From assembly GCF_020829625.1 (NCBI RefSeq), contig NZ_JAIVFX010000027.1, forward strand, positions 1 to 64,000: a stretch of DNA of 64,000 nt, read 5' to 3'. Below are positions 24,574 through 33,446 of the stretch, piece by piece. The notes beneath the pieces are model-generated. The model saw nothing but the letters and a program-made list of their open reading frames with translations, was not told the origin of the DNA and searched no databases. The translations under genes were made by a program, and so were the position numbers. How positions within the stretch are numbered: the first letter of the stretch is position 1; each line of letters starts with the position of its first letter. The DNA is from Nostoc sp. XA010 (lineage in GTDB: Bacteria > Cyanobacteriota > Cyanobacteriia > Cyanobacteriales > Nostocaceae).

Positions 24574-25935
24574 TTATGTTTGACTCTTCAAGGGCTGTTC
24601 TATCACTAAAGGATCAATATATGCTTCTAGAGTATCTTTAACTTTAGAAGGCTGACGAATTGGAGCGATCGCAGAATAATCAGGTTTTACTGTCCAGTCA
24701 TAATGGCGAAGCAGTGTGGAAAGCACGATTTTCATTTCCATTTGGGCAAATTCCATGCCTAAACATCGGTGCGAACCATAACCAAAACCCATTAGTGCTA
24801 AAGGATGTTTCTTATCTTCTTCACGATGTGGTGCAAAGCGATCGGGGTCAAAGCGATCGGGATCGGTATACAGTTCTGGTAGACGGTGAGTCAACATCGG
24901 CGAGATAGTCACAAACCAACCTGCTGGGATGCGATAACCTGCATACTCAATATCTTTGAGGACTCCACGATTATAGGCATACACTGGCGGATAAAGCCGT
25001 TCTACTTCTTTTAAAACGTTGGTTAAATCTGGAAGTTGTTTGAGATGAGACAGATTAAGGGGATTATTTCCCACAACTGCTAATTGTTCTTGGCGCAGTC
25101 GCTCTCGCCATTCGGGATGATTACCTAGTTCAAATATTACCCAACTCAGCAAAGAGGCTGTCGTCTCGTGTCCAGCAAACAGGAGTAGTAATGCCTCGTT
25201 GATTATCTGTGCTTCGCTGAATTTATTCCCGTCTTCATCAACAGCTGCTAGCAGCAATCCCAAAACATCTTTTGATTCTTCTAAGTTACCTTTCTCGATA
25301 CGCTGTGCGATTACTTGACGCAAGAAAGCCACTAAATTACCCCTAGCATTTTGACCGCGGCCATATAAAGTAAAAGGGACATTCAATTTGAATATCGTCA
25401 TACTGCCATCTAGCAGTTGTGTAAACCACTGACTGGTTTGCTCAACTTCGCTCTTGTTCTGACTTCCCAAAAACAGGCGAGTAGCAACCATCAGGGTAAG
25501 CTGGCGGAAACTAGAATTTAAGGGAATCGTTCTCTGTCCCCAATTTTTGAGGAAGTCTTGCACAATATTTTGGATGGTGTCGAAATATGTAGCGATCGCT
25601 TTTCCGTGAAATGCTGGATACATTAAGCGACGAGTTAGGCGATGTTCTTCCCCATCTTGTAATAAAATATTATTGCCAAATGTTGATTCTAAGAAATACC
25701 ATCCTATCCGCGATGACATGTGTTCCGCCTGTTCCACCAGCACCAGCCGATTAGCATCAGGGCCAATTAAATAAGCACGTTTACGCCCCATGACGCTCGT
25801 CTTAAAAACTGAACCATACTGCTGGAATCGTCGCCACAAATACAACTCTGAATCCTGAAATATTTCCAAAGTCTCCCCCAAGAGGGGTAAGCCATAGCTA
25901 CCAGGCATTTCCTCGGCGGATTTTAGCTGTCGCAT
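24574..25935 (-). CDS. cytochrome P450 (CYP120-like)
   Basis: A 453-aa heme monooxygenase. The Cys ligand lies in FGYGSHRCLGMEFAQ at about residue 391. The I-helix oxygen motif is AGHETTASLL and the K-helix ExxR is EVER. The N-terminal PGSYGLPLLGETLEIF is typical of the CYP120/CYP26-related cyanobacterial group, in which one member (Synechocystis CYP120A1) hydroxylates retinoids. The substrate here is not known. It starts at an ATG behind GGAGGT. A TetR regulator is encoded divergently 138 bp away and is the likely controller. Confidence 0.88.
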   Translation of the reverse strand: MRQLKSAEEMPGSYGLPLLGETLEIFQDSELYLWRRFQQYGSVFKTSVMGRKRAYLIGPDANRLVLVEQAEHMSSRIGWYFLESTFGNNILLQDGEEHRLTRRLMYPAFHGKAIATYFDTIQNIVQDFLKNWGQRTIPLNSSFRQLTLMVATRLFLGSQNKSEVEQTSQWFTQLLDGSMTIFKLNVPFTLYGRGQNARGNLVAFLRQVIAQRIEKGNLEESKDVLGLLLAAVDEDGNKFSEAQIINEALLLLFAGHETTASLLSWVIFELGNHPEWRERLRQEQLAVVGNNPLNLSHLKQLPDLTNVLKEVERLYPPVYAYNRGVLKDIEYAGYRIPAGWFVTISPMLTHRLPELYTDPDRFDPDRFAPHREEDKKHPLALMGFGYGSHRCLGMEFAQMEMKIVLSTLLRHYDWTVKPDYSAIAPIRQPSKVKDTLEAYIDPLVIEQPLKSQT

Positions 25936-26073
25936 ATTTGAGTACCTCCAGCAGTAATTAGCTACAGTATCTACTTAATTGTAAAGCGCAGTTAGGTTTT
26001 GCAAATCTAAATTACCACTGGCGGTAGAGTTTTTCTGCATAGAACATAATCTCTTCATTTGGCAATCTAATTT

Positions 26074-26709
26074 TTGGTTTTTGCCGAGGATACGCCTCAG
26101 GTGCGCGATGCAGAAGCGACGAAAAAGCAGATTCTTGATGCGGCGGAAGCGGAGTTTGCCAGAAATGGACTTAGTGGGGCGCGGACAGAAGCGATCGCTA
26201 GAGGTGCAGGTGTCACCAAAGCGATGATTTACTACTACTTCCAGAGCAAGGAAGGACTATATGAAGCTGTTCTGCAACGTCCGGCGGTGGAGATGCACGA
26301 AGGGTTTGAGCAGCTAAATTTGGATCAGTTCCCACCAGAGGAGGCATTGAAGGTACTTGTCAAAGGAGCGATCGCTTATGAAGCTGCTCACCCGCACAGA
26401 GGAATGCTTTGGTTTCAAGAAGCAAACCAAAATCAGGGAAAGTATTTCAAACAGGGGAATTGGCAAGAGAATTTTAGCTATCTCATCAAGATTTTAGAAC
26501 GGGGGATGGCTGAAGGTTGTTTCCGTAAGATCGATCCATTTCTCACCACCCTACATATTATTGGGGTTTGTAATTTATACTTCAACGCTTACGAAAACAT
26601 CAAGCATACTAAACCCGATTTGCAATTACTGAGTCCAGAAATGATTGAGCAGCATACTCAAGCAGCAGTTAATTTTATTTTGGCTGGTGTGCGACGTACT
26701 GAAGATTAG
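26074..26709 (+). CDS. TetR/AcrR family transcriptional regulator
   Basis: A 211-aa repressor-type protein. The HTH domain covers residues 15-62: KKQILDAAEAEFARNGLSG, then IARGAGVTKAMIYYYFQSKE. The C-terminal ligand domain is all helical. The start is a TTG; a GTG at 26101 would give MRDAEATKK and is an alternative. In the intergenic region shared with the P450 gene, GCAAATCTAAATT (26001) and GGCAATCTAATTT (26061) form a 60-bp spaced direct repeat that might be operator sequence, though TetR sites are usually palindromic. The family and divergent layout suggest control of the P450. Confidence 0.82.
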   Translation: MVFAEDTPQVRDAEATKKQILDAAEAEFARNGLSGARTEAIARGAGVTKAMIYYYFQSKEGLYEAVLQRPAVEMHEGFEQLNLDQFPPEEALKVLVKGAIAYEAAHPHRGMLWFQEANQNQGKYFKQGNWQENFSYLIKILERGMAEGCFRKIDPFLTTLHIIGVCNLYFNAYENIKHTKPDLQLLSPEMIEQHTQAAVNFILAGVRRTED

Positions 26710-26735
26710 AGATTTAATATCGATCGCTTCTCTCC

Positions 26736-26833
26736 TAGTACTGTTCGGTTAAGCTTGGTTGAGGCAAGCACGGGGAGAGAAGAATGACTGAACATATACC
26801 CTCTTGCCTCCCCTGCTTATCCGAACCGTATTG
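26736..26833. mobile_element. MITE-like element, CAATAC family, copy 2
   Basis: 98 bp, beginning TAGTACTGTTCGGTTAAGC and ending GCTTATCCGAACCGTATTG, an imperfect inverted repeat. The flanks are GCTTCTCTCC (26726-26735) and GCTTCTCTGC (26834-26843), 9 of 10 identical. Inside, GAGGCAAG and CTTGCCTC form a further stem. Just to the right, 26843-26874 repeats a sequence found inside the HD-domain gene at 30749-30778. Confidence 0.65.
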
Positions 26834-26989
26834 GCTTCTCTGCCAGAGGTTTAGCCGATGCTTCGAGCGATCGCGTTGTCACAATTCGTACCAAATTCCG
26901 AGTTCCAAACAACCGAAGTTAAAGCTCAGAACACCAAACTTCGAGTTCCAAACATCAAAATTTTACTTTTCAAACAAAAGGACGAACTC

Positions 26990-29986
26990 ATGGCAAATTC
27001 AGTTTTCAACTTATCTAACCTCAACGGCACGTCGGGATTTGCCATCAACGGCATCAATCCAGATGACCGTTCAGGCAACTCTATTAGCAGTGCCGGAGAC
27101 ATCAACGGTGACGGTCTAGACGACCTGATCATTGGGGCACCCTTTGCCGAACCCAACGGCAACTCCTCAGGGCAAACCTACGTGGTGTTTGGCAGCAAGG
27201 AAAGTTTTGATGCCCAATTCTACCTCTCCACCCTCAACGGCACGTCAGGCTTTGCCATCAACGGCATCAATCCAGATGACCGTTCAGGCAACTCTATTAG
27301 CAGTGCCGGAGACATCAACGGCGACGGCATTGATGACCTGATTATCGGGGCAGATGGTGCTTCCCCCAACGGCATCACCTCAGGGCAAACCTACGTGGTG
27401 TTTGGCAGCAAGGAAAATTTTGCTGCCCAATTCAACCTCTCCACCCTCAATGGCACTAATGGTTTCACCATCAACGGCATCAATCAATATGACTCCTTAG
27501 GCAACTCTGTTAGCAGTGCCGGAGACATCAACGGCGACGGTGTTGACGACCTGATTATCGGGGCACCCTTTGCCGAACCCAACGGTACCTCTTCAGGGCA
27601 AAGCTATGTGGTGTTTGGTAGTAAAGAAAGTTTTACTGCCCAATTCGACCTCACCACCCTCAACGGCACTAATGGTTTCACCATCAACGGTATTAATGAA
27701 GAGGACTCCTTAGGCAACTCTGTTAGCAGTGCCGGGGACATCAACGGCGACGGCATTGACGACCTGATTATTGGGGCACCTTCTGCCGACCCCAACGACA
27801 TTATCTCAGGGCAAACCTACGTGGTGTTTGGCAGCAAGGGGGGTTTTGATGCCCAACTCAACCTCTCCACCCTCAACGGCACTAATGGTTTCACCATCAA
27901 CGGTATCAATGAAGATGACTCTTTAGGCAACTCTGTTAGCAGTGCCGGAGACATCAACGGCGACGGTATTGACGACCTGATCATTGGGGCACCCTTTGCC
28001 GACGGCAACGGCGACAATTCAGGGCAAACCTACGTGGTGTTTGGCAGCAAGGAAAGTTTTGCTGCCCAATTCAACCTCTCCACCCTCAACGGCACTAATG
28101 GTTTCACCATCAACGGCTTCAATAAAGGTGACGGCTTCTTCAGCAGTTTTGTCAGCAGTGCCGGAGATATCAACGGCGACAGCATTGATGACCTGATTAT
28201 CGCAGCACCCTTTGCCGACCCCAACGGCACCAATTCAGGGCAAAGCTACGTGGTGTTTGGCAGAAAAGAGGGTTTTGGTGCCCAACTCAACCTCTTCAAC
28301 CTCAACGGCACAAATGGCTTTGCCATCAACGGTATCAATTCAGATGACCGTTCCGGCTACTCTCTTAGCAGTGCCGGAGATATCAACGGCGACGGTATTG
28401 ATGACTTGATTATCGCAGCACCCTTTGCCGACCCCAACGACATTAGCTCAGGGCAAACCTATGTCGTGTTTGGCAACCGCACCCCCGTTCTCGACCTCAA
28501 CGGCAACTCAGAGGGTATTGATTTTAGCACTACCTTTAGCGGTACTCCCGTCTCCATCATCGATAGCAACTTCACCCTCGGCGACAATGGCAGTACCCTA
28601 GCTGGTGCCACCATCACCATTACCAATCTCTTGAATGGCGCAACCGAGAGTCTCAATGCCACTGCCATCGGCAACATCACCTCTACCTACAACCCCATTA
28701 CAGGCGCTCTCACTCTTAGTGGTACGGATACCATTGCCAATTATCGACAAGTCCTCAGCAGCGTTACCTACAACAGTACAGCTACCACTGTTAACACCAC
28801 AATTGAGTTTGTCGTCGATGACGGCCAAGATGTGAGTAACACCAGTGCAGTAGCAACCACCACTTTGGGTAGTGTCCAGAAATTGATCACGGGCACGCCT
28901 GATGCAGATATCCTCATCGGCACATTCAACAACAATGTCATCGAGGGCAAAGCTGGTAACGACAAGCTCACTGGTAGTGGTGGTCGAGACACATTCATCT
29001 TCTCAAGAGGCGATGGCATCGACACCATAACCGACTTTGGCGGCGTAGGTACCGTAGGTATTGATTCAAATTCATCAACGGCGGCAATTGCTGAAGTTGA
29101 TACTTTAAATCCATCAACGGCGGTAATTGCTGAAGTTGATACCTTGGATTTTACTAGATTAGGATTGACTGCTAAAAATCTGCAATTAAATCAAAATGGC
29201 AACAATCTAGAACTCACTTTTGAAAATACAAGCAATACCAAAATCATTCTAGAAAACTTCCAGTTAGAAAAGCTGAATAATTTACCAGCATCTGATGTCA
29301 GCCCAGCTATTGGCAATATCCTGTTTGACAACCAGAGAGGCATCGTTGACAGTTTTGATGTCTTCGATGCCAACTCCACTCAAACTGAGCTATTTAACCC
29401 GACGAACATCGTTACATTCCTCAATGACCTTAACAATAACATTACGGGTTTTAAAGACTCCGGCGATGTGATTAATGGTCAGGGAGGTGATGACATCATC
29501 AACGGCAATAGTGGCAATGATTTGCTACGGGGTGGAACTGGTAATGATACCCTCATCGGTGGTGCTGGCGATGATACTCTGGTTGGCGGTGCTGGCAATG
29601 ACGTACTCATAGGTGGTGAGGGTGTTGACAGATTCCTTTACAATACCGATGCTCCTTTTAACAGTACTGATGTTGGTCTAGATAGCATTAGTGGGTTCTA
29701 CAGTGGATTTTTTGCAGCCACTACACAAAGTGACAAGATTGTACTGGATAAGGCTACCTTTAATACAATTACTTCTGTTGCGGGAATAGGTTTTAGTAAC
29801 GAGAGTGATTTTGAAATCACTTCTTCTGCGGGGACTAGCACGGCGACAATTGTCTACGATGCTGTGAGTGGGCAGTTGTTCTACAACGAAAATGGCAGCA
29901 CGGCTGGTTTCGGCACCGGTGGTCTATTTGTGACTCTAACTGGTGCGCCAATTCTCAAGGCATCTGATTTTATTATCCAAGCGTAG
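26990..29986 (+). CDS. secreted FG-GAP repeat and RTX calcium-binding protein
   Basis: A 998-aa protein; ATG 26990 follows AAAGGA. Residues ~4-490 are seven integrin-alpha-type FG-GAP units of about 66 residues. Each has SSAGDINGDGIDDLIIGAP with a DxNGDGxDDL calcium loop and SGQTYVVFG, which would close one seven-bladed propeller. A beta-sandwich-like region (about 500-630) follows, then RTX-type nonapeptides in two patches, VIEGKAGNDKLTGSGGRDTF (~645) and the GGAGDDTLVGGAGNDVLIGG block (~840-880). It ends in FIIQA without a signal peptide, the usual form for type I secretion. The FG-GAP units are highly similar in DNA, a sign of recent expansion. Adhesion or surface display is likely; a specific enzyme activity is not seen. 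Confidence 0.88.
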   Translation: MANSVFNLSNLNGTSGFAINGINPDDRSGNSISSAGDINGDGLDDLIIGAPFAEPNGNSSGQTYVVFGSKESFDAQFYLSTLNGTSGFAINGINPDDRSGNSISSAGDINGDGIDDLIIGADGASPNGITSGQTYVVFGSKENFAAQFNLSTLNGTNGFTINGINQYDSLGNSVSSAGDINGDGVDDLIIGAPFAEPNGTSSGQSYVVFGSKESFTAQFDLTTLNGTNGFTINGINEEDSLGNSVSSAGDINGDGIDDLIIGAPSADPNDIISGQTYVVFGSKGGFDAQLNLSTLNGTNGFTINGINEDDSLGNSVSSAGDINGDGIDDLIIGAPFADGNGDNSGQTYVVFGSKESFAAQFNLSTLNGTNGFTINGFNKGDGFFSSFVSSAGDINGDSIDDLIIAAPFADPNGTNSGQSYVVFGRKEGFGAQLNLFNLNGTNGFAINGINSDDRSGYSLSSAGDINGDGIDDLIIAAPFADPNDISSGQTYVVFGNRTPVLDLNGNSEGIDFSTTFSGTPVSIIDSNFTLGDNGSTLAGATITITNLLNGATESLNATAIGNITSTYNPITGALTLSGTDTIANYRQVLSSVTYNSTATTVNTTIEFVVDDGQDVSNTSAVATTTLGSVQKLITGTPDADILIGTFNNNVIEGKAGNDKLTGSGGRDTFIFSRGDGIDTITDFGGVGTVGIDSNSSTAAIAEVDTLNPSTAVIAEVDTLDFTRLGLTAKNLQLNQNGNNLELTFENTSNTKIILENFQLEKLNNLPASDVSPAIGNILFDNQRGIVDSFDVFDANSTQTELFNPTNIVTFLNDLNNNITGFKDSGDVINGQGGDDIINGNSGNDLLRGGTGNDTLIGGAGDDTLVGGAGNDVLIGGEGVDRFLYNTDAPFNSTDVGLDSISGFYSGFFAATTQSDKIVLDKATFNTITSVAGIGFSNESDFEITSSAGTSTATIVYDAVSGQLFYNENGSTAGFGTGGLFVTLTGAPILKASDFIIQA

Positions 29987-30030
29987 TTCGCTTGGAACAA
30001 CAAACTTTGAGTTCCAAACACCAAACGACT

Positions 30031-30250
30031 CTGACTTTTCACGGGATCTGGAAAACCTCTGTTTTTGCAGGAGAGAGGCTTTGAATTCTCCCCCTTGCTT
30101 ACCCTACGGTGTACATACAAGGTAAAAAAACATCGATGCAACAAAGGTGCAGGTCAAAAGACTTGTGTGTACACCGTAGCTTCCTTACCAGGGAAGGGGG
30201 TTGGGGGATTAGGTTTCGCGTTAGTTTTTCCAGATAACGTGAAAAGTCAG
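30031..30250. mobile_element. 220-bp inverted-repeat element behind the FG-GAP gene
   Basis: Ends CTGACTTTTCACGGGATCTG and its mirror at 30225-30250 pair over about 25 bp with two mismatches. Flanks AAACGACT and AAACGAGA agree in 6 of 8, a weak duplication. Inside lie a perfect inner inverted repeat CTACGGTGTACA / TGTACACCGTAG and a CCAGGGAAGGGGGTTGGGGG tract. Confidence 0.5.
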
Positions 30251-30302
30251 AAACGAGATTAAAGCTAAATACAGCATTTCATTAATTTGTAACGAATTAA
30301 AT

Positions 30303-30470
30303 CTGACAATGCCAATGCATCGACTGACAATGCCAACGCATCGACTGACAATGCCAACGCATCGGCTGACAATGCCAACGCATCAACTGACAATGCCAAC
30401 GCATCGACTGACAACGCCAATGCATCGGCTGACAATGGCAACGCATAGACTAACAATGGCAATGCGTCCC
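30303..30470. repeat. second 21-bp tandem repeat array (about 8 units)
   Basis: Period 21, consensus GACAATGCCAACGCATCGACT, with unit variation at two or three positions. Period and core (GACAATGCCA) match the array at 11440-11620, so the two belong to one family. The 7-codon period leaves frames open on both strands (for example repeating SVDALAL), which I treat as chance. Confidence 0.8.
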
Positions 30471-30522
30471 CTTGCATTAAAAACGCTACAATTATTACGC
30501 AAAGCTGTACTAAGTTTCTTAA

Positions 30523-33204
30523 TTACGAATTTCGCACAGCACCATTAGCCTTCAACTTAGGATAAGCAATCCGTTTGTGATGAAATTGCTGCCAAACATC
30601 TACAAATATCTGGGCAATTTTTGACATTTCTTCTCGTGTTAATCCTGAATCTACGAGTTGATTGTCTTGCCATTTGGCACGCAGAATATTATTTAGCATA
30701 GTTAAAGCTTGTTCAGTCGAAACATCTTTAAGCGATCGCTTTTCTCCCAGAGGTTTAGCCGATGCTTCAAGCGATCGCAGCGCTGCTTCGCAAGAATCTG
30801 CTAACATGACAATTCCTGTTTCCCGTGATTGAGGAATCGGGCCATCGTAACGAAAATCTGCATCGTCTACTGTTAAACTTGGATCTGCCTGCGCCATTTG
30901 CTGGGCTTGATGATGGAAATAGGCAATCAGCATCGTTCCCTGATGCTCTGGAATAAAAGCTTGAATTGCTGTCGGCAAAAGGTGTTTACGCGCCATCACT
31001 AACCCTTCCGTTACGTGCTTTTTGATAATTTCTGCACTCTTCCAAGGATCTTTAATCTCTGTATCATGTTTATTCGGCCCTCCCATTTGATTTTCAATAA
31101 ATCCAAGAGGGTCGTGCATTTTGCCAATATCGTGATATAGTGTGCCAGCCCTGACTAGTTCAACATTGCATCCTAGTTGTTTGGCAGCAGCTTCGGCAAG
31201 GGTAGCGACAAGCAGCGTATGTTGAAAAGTTCCAGGAGTTTCAGTAGCGAGTCGTTTTAATAAAGGGCGGTTAGGGTTCGCCAGTTCCGCTAAACGGATT
31301 GGGGTAACTAAATCGAAAACTTTTTCTAGATAAGGACTCAAGCCTAAAGCTACAACACTCCAGCCTAAACCGGATAAAGCAAACAATCCGGCTTCTCGGA
31401 GGACGAGATACCAAGTTGAACCAAATGCTTGACCAATTAAGATTTTAACAACCAGATAAATACTGCCCTGAGTTAAAGCGATCGCAACACCTAATAATGC
31501 TAATTCTTCACGCGATCGCAATCGTTGCGCTATGTAACTACCTAATATTCCTCCCCCTACACAAGCTAAAAGCGCAGCCTTGCTTATATCCAAGCTAATA
31601 GCTAATATTGGCAACAGCAGTCCGACAACTGTTAACGCCAAAGTGGGGCCGTAAAAGCTTCCCAACAATAAACCAAGGGCACTCCAGGTGGTATAAGGCA
31701 ATCCCATCGTTACCAATGCTGGCACACTCAAAGTCAGCAATAACACCAATAGGCGATCGCGTTGTCGCAATTCGTAATTGACATGCCGTTCTACCCAGAC
31801 AAAAATACCAATGGCGATCGCAATTACACCTGCTAACTTCACTAACTCGCGCCATTTTACCTCGCGGCGAACCAGGTGATAATGCTCCAGCACCTTAAAG
31901 TTCCATGCAGTAATCTGCGCTCCTTTTCTGACAATCACCTCACCATACCGTACCTTCACCATCACGGGTGGCACCCCAGCAGCAGCCTTTTGAGCGTTTT
32001 CTCTGGTTTGTTCTTCATCTTTTTGCAGATTCGGCTTGAGTACAGCTAACAAAAGCTTCTTTGCTAAAGATTCGGCGGATTCTGGTACAAAGGACTGCAA
32101 TTGTAAACTCACCGCATCCTGTAAGATATTTTTTGGCAGTCCTTGTGGGATACCTTGGGTGAGAATCCGCTCTGCACTCTGATGAATTCCCATTTGTGTT
32201 TTTCCCCACTCCTCATCTGACAAATTCAAAAGTAGGGATTCCTCATATACTGCTTCTGGGGTAACAGTCTCTAACTGTAAAAGTTTGGCAGTGGCTTGGG
32301 TGTATCTTTGCCGTGCTTGGGAAATTTGGGAAATCACTAAAGACAAGTTTTTCTTAGAAGTGAGGCGGTAAGATTCTAGTTCTGCCACTGCTTGAGTAAA
32401 GTCAGTGTTTTGAGAAAAATCAACAGGCTTTGTCTTCTGTGGCGTTGGTGTTGTGCGCCGTTGGTGTTCCTGATTGGGTGCGGATGAGGCGGTGGTTTGT
32501 CCTGTTCCTTTCTGATGCTGATTTTTAGTATTTTCTACAGCTATTAGCAGTGCTTGCCATTCCGAATCAGGACAAGAGCGGAGGTAACGCTGGGTAGAGA
32601 TGGACAAAACTAGAGGATCAAAAAAAGGAAAAGCTCCAGCAACGGCGCGAATTTCGTTGCCATCATCTAGAAGTCGTTGCAAATTTTCGTTGATTTGCTC
32701 GTTCATTGGCACATTAATCATCAACACCTGTAAGGATGTTTGACTAACGGCTTGGCGCTGTGATTCTGTTTTTTTCTGATCTTCGATGTTAGCTGTGTAA
32801 GGCGCAGTTATTGTTTGGGGCGCGGGATTTCCTACTTGAATTTGAGTCTGGTTGTATAATTTATGCCCTATAACGCCAGTGAGGGACACTAGAGCGATCG
32901 CTAAAATTACCAAGGAACGCTGTTCATGTACCCAATCTAAAGCAACTGTATAAATAGTACTCTTAGTTTTGACCGATTTTGTTTTTGACTGGAGCGCTCT
33001 TTCTTGTTTTCGGCGCTCGCTTTTATCGTTAGTTTTTGATAAAAATAGAATTATATTCTTAAGCACAGTCCTTAGAAGTTCCCTTCTATGGGTTTTGCTA
33101 TTGGGACTTCTCATTAACTTTCCCTTACGGCGTAGTCCTTTGTACTGTCGCCGCCAGTTAGTCAATTGCTGGGTTAAGAACTGCAAAAATTGCTTTATTT
33201 TCAT
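30523..33204 (-). CDS. 7TM-HD phosphohydrolase (PgpH/YqfF-like, probable c-di-AMP phosphodiesterase)
   Basis: An 893-aa membrane enzyme. After a basic N-terminus and one helix (LVILAIALVSLTGVIGHKLY), an extracytoplasmic 7TMR-HDED domain covers about 110-440. Seven membrane helices follow (450-640), then a cytosolic HD domain with YHDIGKMHDP near 689, further His in HVTEGLVMARKH and PEHQGT. This layout defines PgpH, which degrades c-di-AMP. The same role here is inferred. Two insertions look non-native: a Gln/Thr-rich stretch in the outer domain (HQKGTGQTTASSAPNQEHQR) and a 13-residue HIP1-bounded insert (EASAKPLGEKRSL region) in the HD domain. The start is ATG 33204; a TTG 12 codons upstream is possible. 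Confidence 0.85.
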   Translation of the reverse strand: MKIKQFLQFLTQQLTNWRRQYKGLRRKGKLMRSPNSKTHRRELLRTVLKNIILFLSKTNDKSERRKQERALQSKTKSVKTKSTIYTVALDWVHEQRSLVILAIALVSLTGVIGHKLYNQTQIQVGNPAPQTITAPYTANIEDQKKTESQRQAVSQTSLQVLMINVPMNEQINENLQRLLDDGNEIRAVAGAFPFFDPLVLSISTQRYLRSCPDSEWQALLIAVENTKNQHQKGTGQTTASSAPNQEHQRRTTPTPQKTKPVDFSQNTDFTQAVAELESYRLTSKKNLSLVISQISQARQRYTQATAKLLQLETVTPEAVYEESLLLNLSDEEWGKTQMGIHQSAERILTQGIPQGLPKNILQDAVSLQLQSFVPESAESLAKKLLLAVLKPNLQKDEEQTRENAQKAAAGVPPVMVKVRYGEVIVRKGAQITAWNFKVLEHYHLVRREVKWRELVKLAGVIAIAIGIFVWVERHVNYELRQRDRLLVLLLTLSVPALVTMGLPYTTWSALGLLLGSFYGPTLALTVVGLLLPILAISLDISKAALLACVGGGILGSYIAQRLRSREELALLGVAIALTQGSIYLVVKILIGQAFGSTWYLVLREAGLFALSGLGWSVVALGLSPYLEKVFDLVTPIRLAELANPNRPLLKRLATETPGTFQHTLLVATLAEAAAKQLGCNVELVRAGTLYHDIGKMHDPLGFIENQMGGPNKHDTEIKDPWKSAEIIKKHVTEGLVMARKHLLPTAIQAFIPEHQGTMLIAYFHHQAQQMAQADPSLTVDDADFRYDGPIPQSRETGIVMLADSCEAALRSLEASAKPLGEKRSLKDVSTEQALTMLNNILRAKWQDNQLVDSGLTREEMSKIAQIFVDVWQQFHHKRIAYPKLKANGAVRNS
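30732..30778. repeat. HIP1-bounded 39-bp in-frame insertion in the HD-domain gene
   Basis: GCGATCGC at 30732-30739 and again at 30771-30778 bracket CCCAGAGGTTTAGCCGATGC. Nearly the same core plus one HIP1 stands at 26843-26874. The unit is 39 nt, so 13 codons are added and RSL is duplicated around it. Confidence 0.65.
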
Positions 33205-33446
33205 TATTTCTGCCTGCAATTGCTGACTTTGATGGTTCAAAATAAGACAATCATCAGGGAAGTTTGATTAGCGGCTATCGCAACTCCAGTAACGGAGCCT
33301 AATTAAAGCTGATTTGCCACAATAGCTACCTACAGAATCAGTCCAAAGTTTTTCTGAAAAATTCTAGTATATAAGTTTTTTAGTTTTTGGCTAGATTGGT
33401 AGTCTTCAGTGTTTAGTACCTACACAGTTATTCGGTAAAAATAGGA

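Noticed and set aside
26926..29028. Several antisense and alternative-frame ORFs in the FG-GAP gene
   Set aside because: They recur with the repeat period and are by-products of the repetitive coding sequence.
30265..30548. Repeat-peptide ORFs on both strands over the second 21-bp array
   Set aside because: The period of 21 keeps every frame open; there is no start signal, and the peptides simply mirror the DNA repeat.
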